From positions 4,236-68,235 of the forward strand of contig NW_002476539.1 of the NCBI RefSeq assembly GCF_000189635.1: a stretch of 64,000 nt of DNA, given 5' to 3'. Below, one piece after another: positions 53,501 to 64,000 of the stretch (the first letter of the stretch is position 1; each line of letters begins with the position of its first letter). Origin of the DNA: Tetrahymena thermophila SB210. Taxonomy: Eukaryota > Ciliophora > Oligohymenophorea > Hymenostomatida > Tetrahymenidae. The position numbers and the translations under genes were made by a program. The notes under the pieces were generated by a model, which worked only from the letters and a program-made list of their open reading frames with translations, had not been told where the DNA came from and searched no databases.

Positions 53501-56500
53501 GTAAGTTTTAAACTAAATTTGTTTTAAATGATATTTAAATATTATTAAAATAGAAAGGTATTTGATATTTGTAATTAAAGTCTATTTAATGAGAAAACTT
53601 TAATTGAATACAAAGCTTTCACCTAAAATAATATGAATAGTGATATTGTCCTTACTCTTGTTGATAGCAATTTCGTTCATTCTAAGTTTTATAACATAAA
53701 GATTTCATCATCAAATCTATTTTTAGGTTTTTTAAACTCTGAAGAAATCCATTTTAATCCTGAATATAAACTAACTAACTTTTAGCTATCACAATTAAAT
53801 ATTACAACTAATTAAAACACCCATTTTTTATATTTCGAAAACATAACCAATATTATATTTAATGATATTAATATATCAGATTAAAATTGGGAAAGCCAAT
53901 TTATTATGTCAGACACATCTTAGCTCACTATATAAAATATCAATTTGAATAATTTCAACTTCTCATAAAGGTTTTCATTTATGTAAATAAGTGATGTGAA
54001 AACACTTTATATCAATAATGTTACAATTTCTAATTGCTATTTTGCTTAATAGCTTTTTGACATGACAAATGTATAGAAAGTTACAATTAAAAACCTAAAA
54101 ATAATTGACACAATATTCTAAACAAACATGATAAGTATAGAACTTACAAAGATTTTAAGCGTATAAGATCTAATCATTACATACTCTAGCAAACAGAAAA
54201 GAGAAGAATAAGTTTAAAGCATTTCTGCTCTTTTTCTAACCAATATTTATTCAATTAAATTAGAGAATACTTAAATTATAAACACATAGTATATTTAATT
54301 ATTGAGATATAGCTAAGTCTAAGAGCTTTCATAATCTCTTACTATAAAAAACTTAACAGCTGAAAATTATCATTCAAATTTACCTCTCGTTAGTATCTAC
54401 TACTCATATACTGTTATTTTGAACATAATCAAACTAAACCATGTTTAACTATAAAACACAAATCTTTTTGAAATATTTTAAACTTCAATATTTCAACTAC
54501 AGGATTTAGAGGCAAGCAAAGTGATAAATCATTTAAATTAAGTCAATTAGCACAATAAATTAACAAGTAAAAATAGTGAAAATCATTTTAGATTAGCTTA
54601 AAATGAAGAGTAGCTTATATATATTTTTTTGTTAAGAGGAATACAAACAAGTTCACTTAACTCTTTAAATATAACTAATTTAATTGATGTAGGTTTAGTT
54701 AACCTAATAGCTTATTCAAAATAGGACTAGGACACTAGTTAGCTCCTCAATAGATAGTTTAATTTATAGAATGTTAGACTATAAAAAATATTATATTACA
54801 GTTAAAAATTATTGCTTTTAAATTTGTAATGTTTTAACTCTAATATATAAAAAATGCATGTTACTAGCATTTAATCTAATTATCATATTATAACAATTAA
54901 TGCAAGAGATAAATTTGTAATAGAAGAATCAAGCTTTTTAAATGTAGATTTAGAAAATGAATCTATAATAAATATTTAATAAACTCAGATAGTTGAAATC
55001 AAATAAACTACTTTTGAAAATATTCATGTCATTAATATAAACTGTGGAGTTGTCTGCATCAATTCTGCCTAAGATATTAAAATAATTGAATCAGCATTTA
55101 TAAATATACAGAACTAAGAAGCTTAAGATGACAAAGTTATCCAAAAAACTGGTTCAGGGGCATTATTTATTACTGATAGCATTTATATTTAAATAATAGA
55201 AAGCAGGTTTATAAAGTGCTAGAATTATTTTTATGGAGGAGCTGTGTATTTAGAATAAAATTAAAATGTAACTTTCTTTAACTCCAGTTTTACTTCGAAT
55301 AGTGCTGTTTTAAATTCTGGTGGTGCTATTTTTGCAAAGCAAAATGTAATCAGTTTTGAAAATTGCACTTTTGAAAGTAATTATGCGAATAATGAAAAAG
55401 GAGGAGCTATTTATTCATAGGAAAATACCATAAAAATTTTCTAGTGCAAATTATTTAATAATAAGGCTTTGATTGGTGGTGGAATTTACACAGATTTAGA
55501 CAGCTTAATTGATATTAAATAATCTTAAATAACAAATAATTTTGGTAATTAGAATAATTAATAAATATTATTATAAAATATGTTTTATAAAAAAGGTTTA
55601 TTTTATGGAGATAATTTGGGATCTATACCTAAATTTGTTAAAAGAGTTGAGCAAAATAATAACACTAAAATTGATTATATCTTGATAAATAACTTCCAAA
55701 GTGGAAATTATACAAAAGACGTTATATATGTTAATTTTTTTGATCAAGAAAATAGAATGCTTGATTTTTTAGCAATTTAAAATTATATCATCAAAAATAA
55801 AAATACTGTTTCAAAAAAAGTAGAAAGTGAATATTTAAGTTATTTTCTGAAGGTTTAAAATGATTTAGAAGATGAAATCCTTATTTCATCAGGAATACAG
55901 CTACTTTTTGATGATCTTACAGGCATGTTTAGATTTAACATAAATGCTTCGTACAAAAACTAAAAAAGATATGTTTTGAAAGTTGTTTCAAATATCAATA
56001 ATTTATATATCACCCTCATAATTAACTTTAGAGACTGCATTATTGGTGAAATAAAGCAAAACAGGCATGGCTTTATATTGTAATTTTAGCTTTTTTATTA
56101 ACTAAAAATTTTTAATTTACTTTTTAAAAAAAGTATTGCTAATTAAATTAATTAAAAATATGAATTAAATAATTTACTTTTGAAATCCAACATATTTATC
56201 TTAAATTAAATTTTGGCAAATAATATTTATTTGATAAATAAATATCATGAAAGAAAATATGGATAGTAAGAATATTAATAAATATTTTAATTAGTTATTG
56301 GAATATCTCAGTATAAAAAATTATATATATTCTTATCAAATACCAAATGATTTTTTTTATTAATATTTATAAAATACATCTTTTAACATAATTAAATGCA
56401 ATATTTGATCACAACTGATTAAAACTTATTCATTAAGGGAAATTATTTGATAAATAAAAATAAGTTTAAAAATATAAAATTAATTTTATATTTTTTATTT

Positions 56501-58344
56501 ACTAAAATAGTTGCGATGAATGTAGTCAAGGAACTTATTCTCTAGTGAATCCAAATACTGAAGCATTAAATCAATGTAAAACATGTCCTGCTGAAGCTCA
56601 GTTCTGTAGAGGAAATTAAATTATTTTGAGAGACGGATACTGGAGAGAAAACAGAATGTCAGATTAAATTTTCTAATGCATATTTTAAGGATGCAGCGAA
56701 GTAAAAGGAAATTAATTTGGCTGCATTTAGGGATTTATAGGACCTATGTGCTAAAGCTGTGATAATTATGGAGAGAATTGGGATCATCTTTATGGGGTTA
56801 AAGGAACATACTGCTATAGATGTTCAAATTATGCTGAAGTTTACATTTATTTAGCAGTAGCTATAGTTGTCTATATTTTGTATATTCACTTTAGTTTAAA
56901 ATCTTAGATAGATGAAAAAAGTAAATTGATCAAACTGAACTATTTAAGAAAAATGAATATTCTTTTTTTGAGTAAATCGAGATAAAAAGGTTAGGATTCT
57001 GCAGTGCTTACAAAAATATTTTTAAATTATCTACAAATTTTCTCTACTTCTTTTGATTTCTTTTCAAGAATACCCAAGATATTTGAATCAACTATTGATA
57101 TTGCTGGTGACCCTACAAATATCACAGTTAACAGCTATGACTGTCTTTTTAAAATGTCTTGGATTTATCCTGTTTGGTTAAATAGAATTTTAATTTAATT
57201 TTTCCAGATATTTGTGACTTTTGGTATAATTTTAGCTATTTAGAAGTGCTTTAGCCAAAGAAAACAAAAAAAAATTTACATTACAATTTACTTAGTTTTT
57301 ATTTATTTATTCTATTATCCTTCAATAACAAAGTTTTTGATTTCTCTCGTTTTTTGTGAGCAGATAGGATCTAACTCCTACTTAAAAAATGATTATAAAC
57401 AACAATGCTATAGTCAGTAGCACAAAATTTATAGTCTAATATTAATTTATCCTATACTCATTGTTTGGACTATAATTATCCCTGGTTTATTATTCATAAA
57501 AATGAGGAAATCTAAATAACAAGGAAAAGACTAAACTATTTCATATATTTTATCTTATTACATTCTATAATAAGGATTTAGAACTCACTTTTATTATTGG
57601 GAGATAGTAAGAATGAGTAAAAAATTTATGATTATGCTAGTTATTAATTTATCTATTAATGATACAAACCAAAGACTAATCATTGCAATCATCTGTTAAA
57701 TTTATTTTACATTGATAAATAAATTAAATCCTATTAGTTCATTAGTTTTTGCTCGTTGTGAGAGACTTTTAATCTAAGTTTTAATAATTTCTCTAATGCT
57801 ATAATGCATTTTATATTCAAGTGAAAATATGACATTATTATAGACTATCGTGATAATCTTATTTTTTTTGATAAATGCTTATGGAGTAGCTGAATTAGCA
57901 AAAGCATATCTAAAGTTAAAGAAGCAAAAGCCTCCCAAAATAATACTTAAAATGAGTCAGTATCTCATAAAATACAGCTTCTTTAAAAACTATTTCAAAA
58001 AATAGAGAGTTCCTCTCCTAAGAATAAGTCAGCTATGGTAATAAGTTTACAAGAACAGGAAAAATTTAATTTTAATGACATAAACTAAGATAAATACAAT
58101 AAATAGAATAACTTCATTGAATTAACTAGAATCAATTAGGCATATTGACTTAAATTAAATTCGACCACTATAGCCAATCACATCAAAATAAATGCTGAAT
58201 CAAGATGAGGTAATTAACAATTATAAATTATTAAATTTAAAAAATTAAGAATAGCTTTCTAAATCATAAACTATTTTTTTTAATAGAAATAAAACTCAAT
58301 AATTCATTCTAAACTTAAATAAATTAAATTTAATAATCGAATGA
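47506..58344 (+). CDS. Gene 6: giant Cys-rich / beta-helix / 7-TM membrane protein (about 3198 aa)
   Basis: The ATG opens MNIKAINIAIIWLNLTVQVV, a signal peptide. Introns: 47719-47772, 48160-48209, 48840-48905, 50313-50624, 50908-50966, 51638-51690, 52567-52620, 53362-53420, 53501-53553, 55545-55595 and 56080-56510. The 54-nt one at 52567 is a multiple of three with no stop; I count it because genes 2 and 4 have an intron there. Domains: Cys-rich CDSC, CYSC, CIQC, CLKCPD, CLDC, CKKC (about 30-165); propeller-like region with LFDLKT, IFDLIS and LVLYDLKSGQ (200-1735); beta-helix with GGAVYLE, GGAIFAK, GGAIYSQ, GGGIYTD (1765-2425); FYGDNLGS and FQSGNYTK; CDECSQGTYSLVNP (about 2588); about seven membrane spans (2699-3051); RISQLW (about 3091); a long tail. 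An unspliced end at TGA 58342-58344 is assumed. Its intron before CxxC is the longest seen here (431 nt). Confidence 0.82.
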
Positions 58345-59048
58345 ATATAAAGTTTAAATTCATTCATTATTAGTTTAATCAAATTTATTTGAAAAATAAT
58401 TTAATTTTTATAATTTAAAATAGGTTATTTAATTCAGTTCTATGAATATGGAAGACTCTTGATTAAATCAATAAAATAAATAATTAAATGTTTTATTTAG
58501 AATAATCAAATTGCTTTTACAATATATCTTAGTAAAATATATATAATCTAATGGATACGATCAATATTTTGTAATTGTATATTTTAAAATTAAATCATCT
58601 GAAAATATTTTCAAATAAGTCTAATTTTAAATTATTTTAAATTAAAATTTTACATCTTTGATGAATTCAAACATTAATTAATTATAAAAGTAAATTTTAA
58701 ATTAAGTTGTTGAATGCTATCATTAAAGATTAATAAAATAAAGATTCTTTTAATTCCTTTTATTAACATAAATTAGTATGAAACTAAGTAAATAAAACTT
58801 ATTTTAGCACCTATTTATTTGAGTTTTTAAAATAAAATTATATTAAAATTTAGATCCAATAAAAAATAGCACTAAACAAATATAATAAATTGTAAAATGA
58901 CTAAAAAATATTATGAAATATTGATAAATCTAAATTAGATGGGATATGATTTTTGATCTAGAATTAAAGAATTAGATGAATAATTTATTACATTACATTA
59001 CATGATCATAAACAAAATTAATAGAAGTAAGTAAGAAGAGTAATATAT
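58345..59048. other. Intergenic, gene 6 to gene 7
   Basis: AT-rich, with a short direct repeat of TTACA units near 58988-59002. No gene seen. This is the boundary between the giant-gene array and the IDHGPFY family. Confidence 0.55.
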
Positions 59049-60927
59049 ATGAAGAAATTCAATTTGATTGATTATTTAAGAATAGCGAAAAAAAAGGAAA
59101 AAAAAACAGTAAACATTTCTTTTGGTTGATAAGTAATTTAATTAATTAACTTAGCTTAGTTTGATTTAGTAGAAAGAGTTAAAGCTTGAACTATAGATTA
59201 AAAAAGGAATTTTAGATATACATTAGTTTTAAATAGAGAGTCAATAAGTCAATTTCTTTGAAGAAAAAGAAATAGGGTATTAAACAAACATATTAGAAAA
59301 ATACTCATCAAAATTTTAGGATTATTGTGAAAATATTTTGACTATGAAGAATTCAAAGTTTAAAGTAAATATCACAGAAAAGATAATTTAGTGGTTGATA
59401 CTTTCTTTGTTTATTTATAATAATTTCATTGCAGTCACAATAGTCACCATTCAAAATATGGAGTACATGATTTCTTAAATTATTTTGTATTGTTTGTAGA
59501 AACTTTGTTTTTTCTACTATTGCAAAGATTTGAAGTGGAAATAGGCAGTTCTTGAAATATTTGAAGTAGGCATATTAACTATAAGAGTTCGTGATTAAAA
59601 TTGTAGACCTCTTATGGTGGGTTATTTTCTTAGAGTTTTTTTAATATTATATTGTCAACTCTTCCTCATTTTTTTTTAACCAACCTTCTCTACTTTACTT
59701 CTTCACAAGCAAATCCTTATAATTGCCTCTTAGATTATGATATCTATTATAATTACTATTGCTTAATCTATGAAAGTTAGATACTTCACTACATTTTTAG
59801 CTCGCTGGCTATTTTAAATTTGCCTTTTTGGCCTCTTTGTTCTACTTTTGGTTGGGTAAACACAATCTGTTGTTATACCTTATATAATAATCAAAGCTAT
59901 TATTATTTTAATAGCTAATTTTGTTGCTTTTCGAAAAAAATATTAGAATATTAAAAATGAATTAAAATACAGTATATTTGCATTGCTCTTTTACTGTTGT
60001 ATAGACCACGGACCTTTCTATGATTTTCGAAGAAAAAAGACGAAAAGTGAAAAAGTAGTTTTAGCCGAAGCTTTGCTCTACACTTTGCACGTTTTTAGAT
60101 TTAATTAACTGCTTTAAATATTAGATGGCTGCTCAATATTTTTGATTGACTACTCTACTTATAATTTTTAAGCAAATTATGGAAAGTTTACAATAACAAA
60201 AGCTCCAGAGAGTCTCCCATAAAGCACTTTTGATTATTTATAAGTAATAAGCTATATAAGATCATCTTCTGAAATACTCTTATCAATTTTTGTATCATTA
60301 TTCATCACAAATTAATTTCTTTTCCTCATAAGCAGCAGGTATAATAATCATAACGTATATTGTGCCAAAAATTATAAGCTAAAAGCTATGCTATCAGTCA
60401 TGAAGAAAAATAATAGCTTAACATATTTTTATGGCAGCATTGCTGACATAGATAAAGGGTCATTTTCACGAGACAAAGATGTCAACTAAGACTTACAAGA
60501 TTTGTTAGAATAATCCATAAGTCCAAACAAGTATTATAATTTAAGTTTCAGTAAAATAAAAATAAAAGATCATAAAAACGCCAAACTAATTGTAAATAAA
60601 GGTGAAGAGTTTGAAATAGACTATGTTTTTCACGATTTCTTAATCAAAGCTCTTCAAAGATAGCAAATTATTTAAAATAAAAAGTTTATCTATTTAGAAG
60701 AAGATAACTAAATGACTACATAATAAAAATAATAAATCTAAGATTATCTAAATATGAGAATTATTAAATTTGGTATATAAGATATTCAAATCATAGTAGG
60801 AAACACAACCTTCAAATAAGATCCAAGGTATTAAATTTATAACCTGACAATAGTTACCTTCTACAAATACATAGCATCTTCATAATCAATCAATCCAAAG
60901 TGTATTTTATACGACTTATTTAACTGA
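59049..60927 (+). CDS. Gene 7: multi-pass membrane protein with IDHGPFYDF motif (610 aa)
   Basis: A first exon of 20 codons (MKKFNLIDYLRIAKKKEKKT) joins across a 46-nt intron (59109-59154, GTAAAC...CTTAG) to a 591-codon frame ending at TGA. Without the splice, TGA follows almost at once; an internal ATG at 59344 (residue 84) is the alternative start. After a charged, coiled-coil-like N-terminus (about 21-83) come seven to eight hydrophobic segments between about 95 and 410, an IDHGPFYDFRRKK motif near 302-314 at the end of one of them, then a hydrophilic C-terminal region of about 200 residues ending KCILYDLFN. The base composition is less AT-rich than the surroundings. It is a paralog of gene 8. 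I do not recognise the family; a polytopic membrane protein of unknown function is all the sequence supports. Confidence 0.8.
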
Positions 60928-61578
60928 ATCAATCAATCTAATTTATTAATTTCTCTAAGTTAACTTATTCTCTTATATTAAAATAATTTATTTAATAATT
61001 AAAAATTATTTTCAATCAAGGTTTTATTCGTTTTTTTTATATTGAATTATTTAATCTTTCTTTTATATTGATTTTAAAGTTTGTTTGTCTTTTTAATAAA
61101 ATTTATTTTTTAATCTTAAATTATTTAATTAAATAAATTTTTTTTAATTAAATTTTATTCAATTTTAATAAAAACTAAAATTATTTCTACTTTAAAAATT
61201 AATATTTTTTTAATTTACTAATTTTTATTTTATTAATTAATATTCATCTTCTCATTAAAATAATATTTGAAAAATTTAAAATGTCTAAATATATGTCCTG
61301 CTCTTTATATATAATATTCAACCAGATAAAGAATTTATAGAGCTTAACTTTTATATGCAGAATATTCTTTAAGTATATGAATATTTTAGAAATAATAATA
61401 ATAATAATAATAAAGTAAATTAATTTTTAGGATAAATGGATTTATCTATAAGATAATATGGTTATTCTGATTTTATAAACACACTTTTGAATTTCATTTA
61501 TGATATTTTGATGTGAATAATAATATTATTATCTTAATTTGAGGCTAGTTAAGTAATATTATTTGTTAATAAAAGTAT
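60928..61578. other. Intergenic, gene 7 to gene 8
   Basis: Very AT-rich with long T and A runs and a short ATA/AAT microsatellite. No gene seen. Contains the 3' region of gene 7 and the presumed promoter of gene 8. Confidence 0.6.
61391..61412. repeat. (AAT)n microsatellite
   Basis: A run of about seven AAT units in the gene 7-gene 8 spacer. Ordinary in DNA of this composition. Confidence 0.8.
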
Positions 61579-63681
61579 ATGTTTAAAAAAATAGAAGGAA
61601 TAAATAAGGATAAAACAATAGAAATCACTAAAACTTTATTTTTGAAACAAAAACTAAGTTATTTTATCAAGAATTAGTAAATTTTACTATCATAAAGTCT
61701 AATTAAACTCAATCTACGAATGATGCAATAAGATGACTCAATATTTGAAAGTGGAGTAGAGAATTTACAAAAGTTTTAAAAATTCTTTGCCACCATTATT
61801 ACTGCTTCCTGTTTATTTAATGATGCAATCGTTTTTATTCTACTAAGAGGACTCAACTGCTTAGATTATTTTATTGTTTACTGTTCTATATACATAATTG
61901 ACAAATTGCTCTTTATTTATTTCGAGAAACCTAATTTAACTTTGCTTTTATCTGAAATGTTAGATTTGGGATTATTTTTTAGATATAAAAAGAATGTCAT
62001 TATAAAAATGGTAGTAAGAGTTATTCTTATGCAGTACATTCAAATCTGCTTAGTGCTATCTCGAGATGATTATTATAGAAAGTCTGATTTACCAATTTAA
62101 ATTTGTCTTCTGGTTTCTTTTTTCGTTCACCTCATCATTATCACTGCTCGAATAAATGTAATATTTTTTATAGAAGACTTTGGAAATGAAAATAACTACA
62201 CAGAAGTCTATACAATCGATATGCAAGATCAAAATTAAAATAACATTCAAAATATTTAACAAAATATGATATAATAGAATTAGCATTAAGAGATGAATAC
62301 AAATAATTAAGTTATAAATGATTATTAATAATTGAATGTGGTTGAATCGACGTCATCATTATCCTCTAACGTCACTCCTTTATTAAAAAAGAGTAATAAA
62401 ACGACCAAAACATCTACCTGTTTTAAATTTAAATTATATATGCCTTCTTTTAGGTCAGCTGTTTCCTTTGTTGGAAGATTATCTTATTAATTATGTTTTC
62501 AACTTCTTTTAGTTTTACTCTTGAATCAGTCATTTATAAACTCTCTCATTTATATTATCTCAAAGATGCTTATCTTATTTATTATAAATAGAATTGCTCT
62601 CTACTACTAGCAAGGTCCTACGTTTAATTACTTAATCTTGATTCTTGCCCAATTCTTTTACATTGTGATTGATCACGGTCCTTTTTATTAATTTTACATT
62701 TCCCCCTACAAAGTAAGTAATAATGAAAGGCTACTTTATTCTTCAAGCATTTTCTAAATAAATTCTCTCTACCAGCTTGTTGATGTAACTTCTATTTTTC
62801 TTATGGATTACTTTATAACTGATTTCGATGCCAATCAAAAATTATAGTAGAATTAAACTGATGAAGGTAATAATCTCTAGATAAAAATCTAATTCTATTT
62901 AAGATTTATTGCTTATATAATATTGGGAGTATGTTAGCTATGTTACCTTATCAACATTTCTCTTCGTTTGATATCTTTTTGTTCAAGAAAATACAGGATA
63001 TATAGTTCTAAGCGCTCAAACCTTAAAAAAATAGTTTAGATTCTTTCTAATAGCTCCTCTTTACAGTATATGTATGCCAATATCTAAACATAAGATATGT
63101 AAATTTAGCAGGTAGGACACTAAAATAGTTTAATCTTTGGTAATGATGCTGTAAACAGCTAAGATATTTCTTCTCTTACTTTAAATAGTTTAAATAGCAT
63201 ATCAAATTAAAATAAATATAATAAAAACTCAACTAGTTTAAACTAATGCTTTAAAATTATAACAAGAAAAAAATATTTTGAAGGAGCTTATATAGAAATT
63301 CAATAGGATTTTACCACAGTTATTTTGTTAGAAAACAATTGCATAATGTTAGAATAGAGATTTCACAAAACATTTTTAAAATTACTTCTATATGAAGCTT
63401 AACTCCCTTATACAAAATATGAATACACAATAACTAATAACAACAATAGCAATAATAATAATAATTTGCAAGTATTAAAGCAACAATTAAATATAGCTTT
63501 AAATATTCGGTTTCTCAATTACGGTCTCAATAATATTCAGATTTAATTAAATAAGAATACAGTGCTTTAAATGCAAAATTTAATTAACCCTATTCTACTA
63601 TAAATTTTTACTTACTATTAATTAATTAGTAAGAATCTCACATACAACCCTCATGTGATATTATACGATTTATATTTCTGA
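61579..63681 (+). CDS. Gene 8: multi-pass membrane protein with IDHGPFYQF motif (700 aa)
   Basis: A single uninterrupted ciliate-code frame of 701 codons including TGA, beginning MFKKIEGINKDKTIEITKTL. Hydrophobic segments start near residue 75 and continue to about 470, interrupted by a Gln/Asn/Ser-rich hydrophilic loop of roughly 75 residues (about 215-290). IDHGPFYQF lies at about 364-372 at the end of a hydrophobic stretch, as in gene 7. After the last membrane segment is a long hydrophilic tail with an Asn-rich stretch, ending HVILYDLYF, which matches the ILYDLF end of gene 7. The shared motif and C-terminus, the tandem order and the layout show these are paralogs, though strongly diverged. 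Function unknown; alternative starts are the nearby in-frame methionines. Confidence 0.83.
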
Positions 63682-63909
63682 GAAAAGGCTTGAATAAGCA
63701 TAAAAAAAAGATTTGGCTATCTTTAACTAAGGATTAAATAATTTTTATCCTTGATCACCTTTCCTCTCTTTATAACCAACACACTATAGTAGATGTTTCT
63801 GTTATTAAAATTAAAAAAATAAAATATCTAATAATAAACTACATTAGTAGTATTAAAGACCAAAAATGCTCAAAAAAAAATTAAGTATATTTTGAACTGA
63901 CAAAATAAT
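63682..63909. other. Intergenic, gene 8 to right-edge gene
   Basis: AT-rich, no gene seen. Holds the gene 8 3' flank and the upstream region of the next gene. Confidence 0.5.
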
Positions 63910-64000
63910 ATGAACAAAATAATTAAATATCTTATTTTAATTTTATAAATAATTTTTTATTAATTGTTAGTTGGGTAAAAAGTAATAAAAGATATCTATT
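63910..64000 (+). CDS. Start of a further giant-family gene, cut by the window edge
   Basis: The last 30 codons open with ATG and read MNKIIKYLILILQIIFYQLL followed by VGQKVIKDIY: a lysine-bearing start, a hydrophobic core and a polar stretch, as expected of a signal peptide. The continuation V-I-K-D-I resembles V-F-K-D-I after the signal peptide of gene 6. Partial, and the identification rests on little sequence; chance is possible. Confidence 0.45.

Noticed and set aside
56080-56510. A small nested gene in the 431-nt intron of gene 6
   Set aside because: I see only AT-rich sequence there, with no convincing frame or RNA structure.
59676-59690. TTAACCAACCTTCTC, resembling the Tetrahymena chromosome-breakage sequence TAAACCAACCTCTTT
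   Set aside because: It differs at several positions of a site known to tolerate almost no change and lies inside the coding sequence of gene 7.
1-64000. Transposons, retroviral or LTR elements, Polinton-like elements
   Set aside because: No transposase, integrase, polymerase, capsid-like frame, terminal repeat pair or target-site duplication was seen. The repeats present are copies of host genes and their flanks.
1-64000. Telomere (CCCCAA/GGGGTT) repeats, tRNA or rRNA genes
   Set aside because: No runs of telomere repeats and no tRNA-like cloverleaf with a B box were found by eye.

Overview
The window reads as nuclear DNA of a ciliate, most likely Tetrahymena. It is very AT-rich. Long, obviously homologous protein-coding frames run through hundreds of TAA and TAG codons and end only at TGA, which is the ciliate code in which UAA and UAG encode glutamine. 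The genes are cut by GT-AG introns, mostly 45-200 nt. That is too long for Paramecium, whose introns are about 20-35 nt, and normal for Tetrahymena. A standard-code reading sees only scraps. Every gene I can support is on the + strand. I see no tRNA, rRNA, CRISPR array, transposase, retroelement or telomere repeat.

About 85% of the window is an array of giant paralogous genes. Gene 1 (583-9354) has its 5' end off the left edge or unresolved. Genes 2 (10219-20627) and 4 (24292-34763) are sister genes, each 3151 codons with matching introns. Gene 5 (35369-46253) has about 3218 codons and gene 6 (47506-58344) about 3198. A further member probably starts at 63910 and runs off the right edge. The shared architecture is: signal peptide; N-terminal Cys-rich modules; a long beta-rich region with propeller-like strands; a right-handed beta-helix region rich in Asn, Ile and GGAIY turns; a conserved FYGxNxGS / FQSGNYTK segment; a CxxCxxGTYSL module of the ephrin-receptor-like (GCC2/GCC3) type; about seven transmembrane segments; and a cytoplasmic tail starting at an R-[IV]-S-x-L-W motif. 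These look like large surface receptors or adhesins, but function is inferred only from architecture.

Between genes 2 and 4 lie two decayed or partial copies. One (about 21030-22440) is a broken 5' part of gene 5. The other (22856-23636) looks like the 5' end of a gene-1-type gene, because its second half matches the first 447 nt of the window. The order is therefore gene 1, gene 2, pseudo-gene 5, pseudo-gene 1, gene 4, gene 5: a tandem duplication of a three-gene block in which each block has lost a different member.

The right end (58345-63681) holds two genes of another family: gene 7 (59049-60927, 610 codons, one 46-nt intron) and gene 8 (61579-63681, 700 codons, no intron). Both are multi-pass membrane proteins sharing an IDHGPFY motif and an ILYDL C-terminus. 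Splice sites were assigned by frame continuity and comparison between paralogs, with no transcript data.
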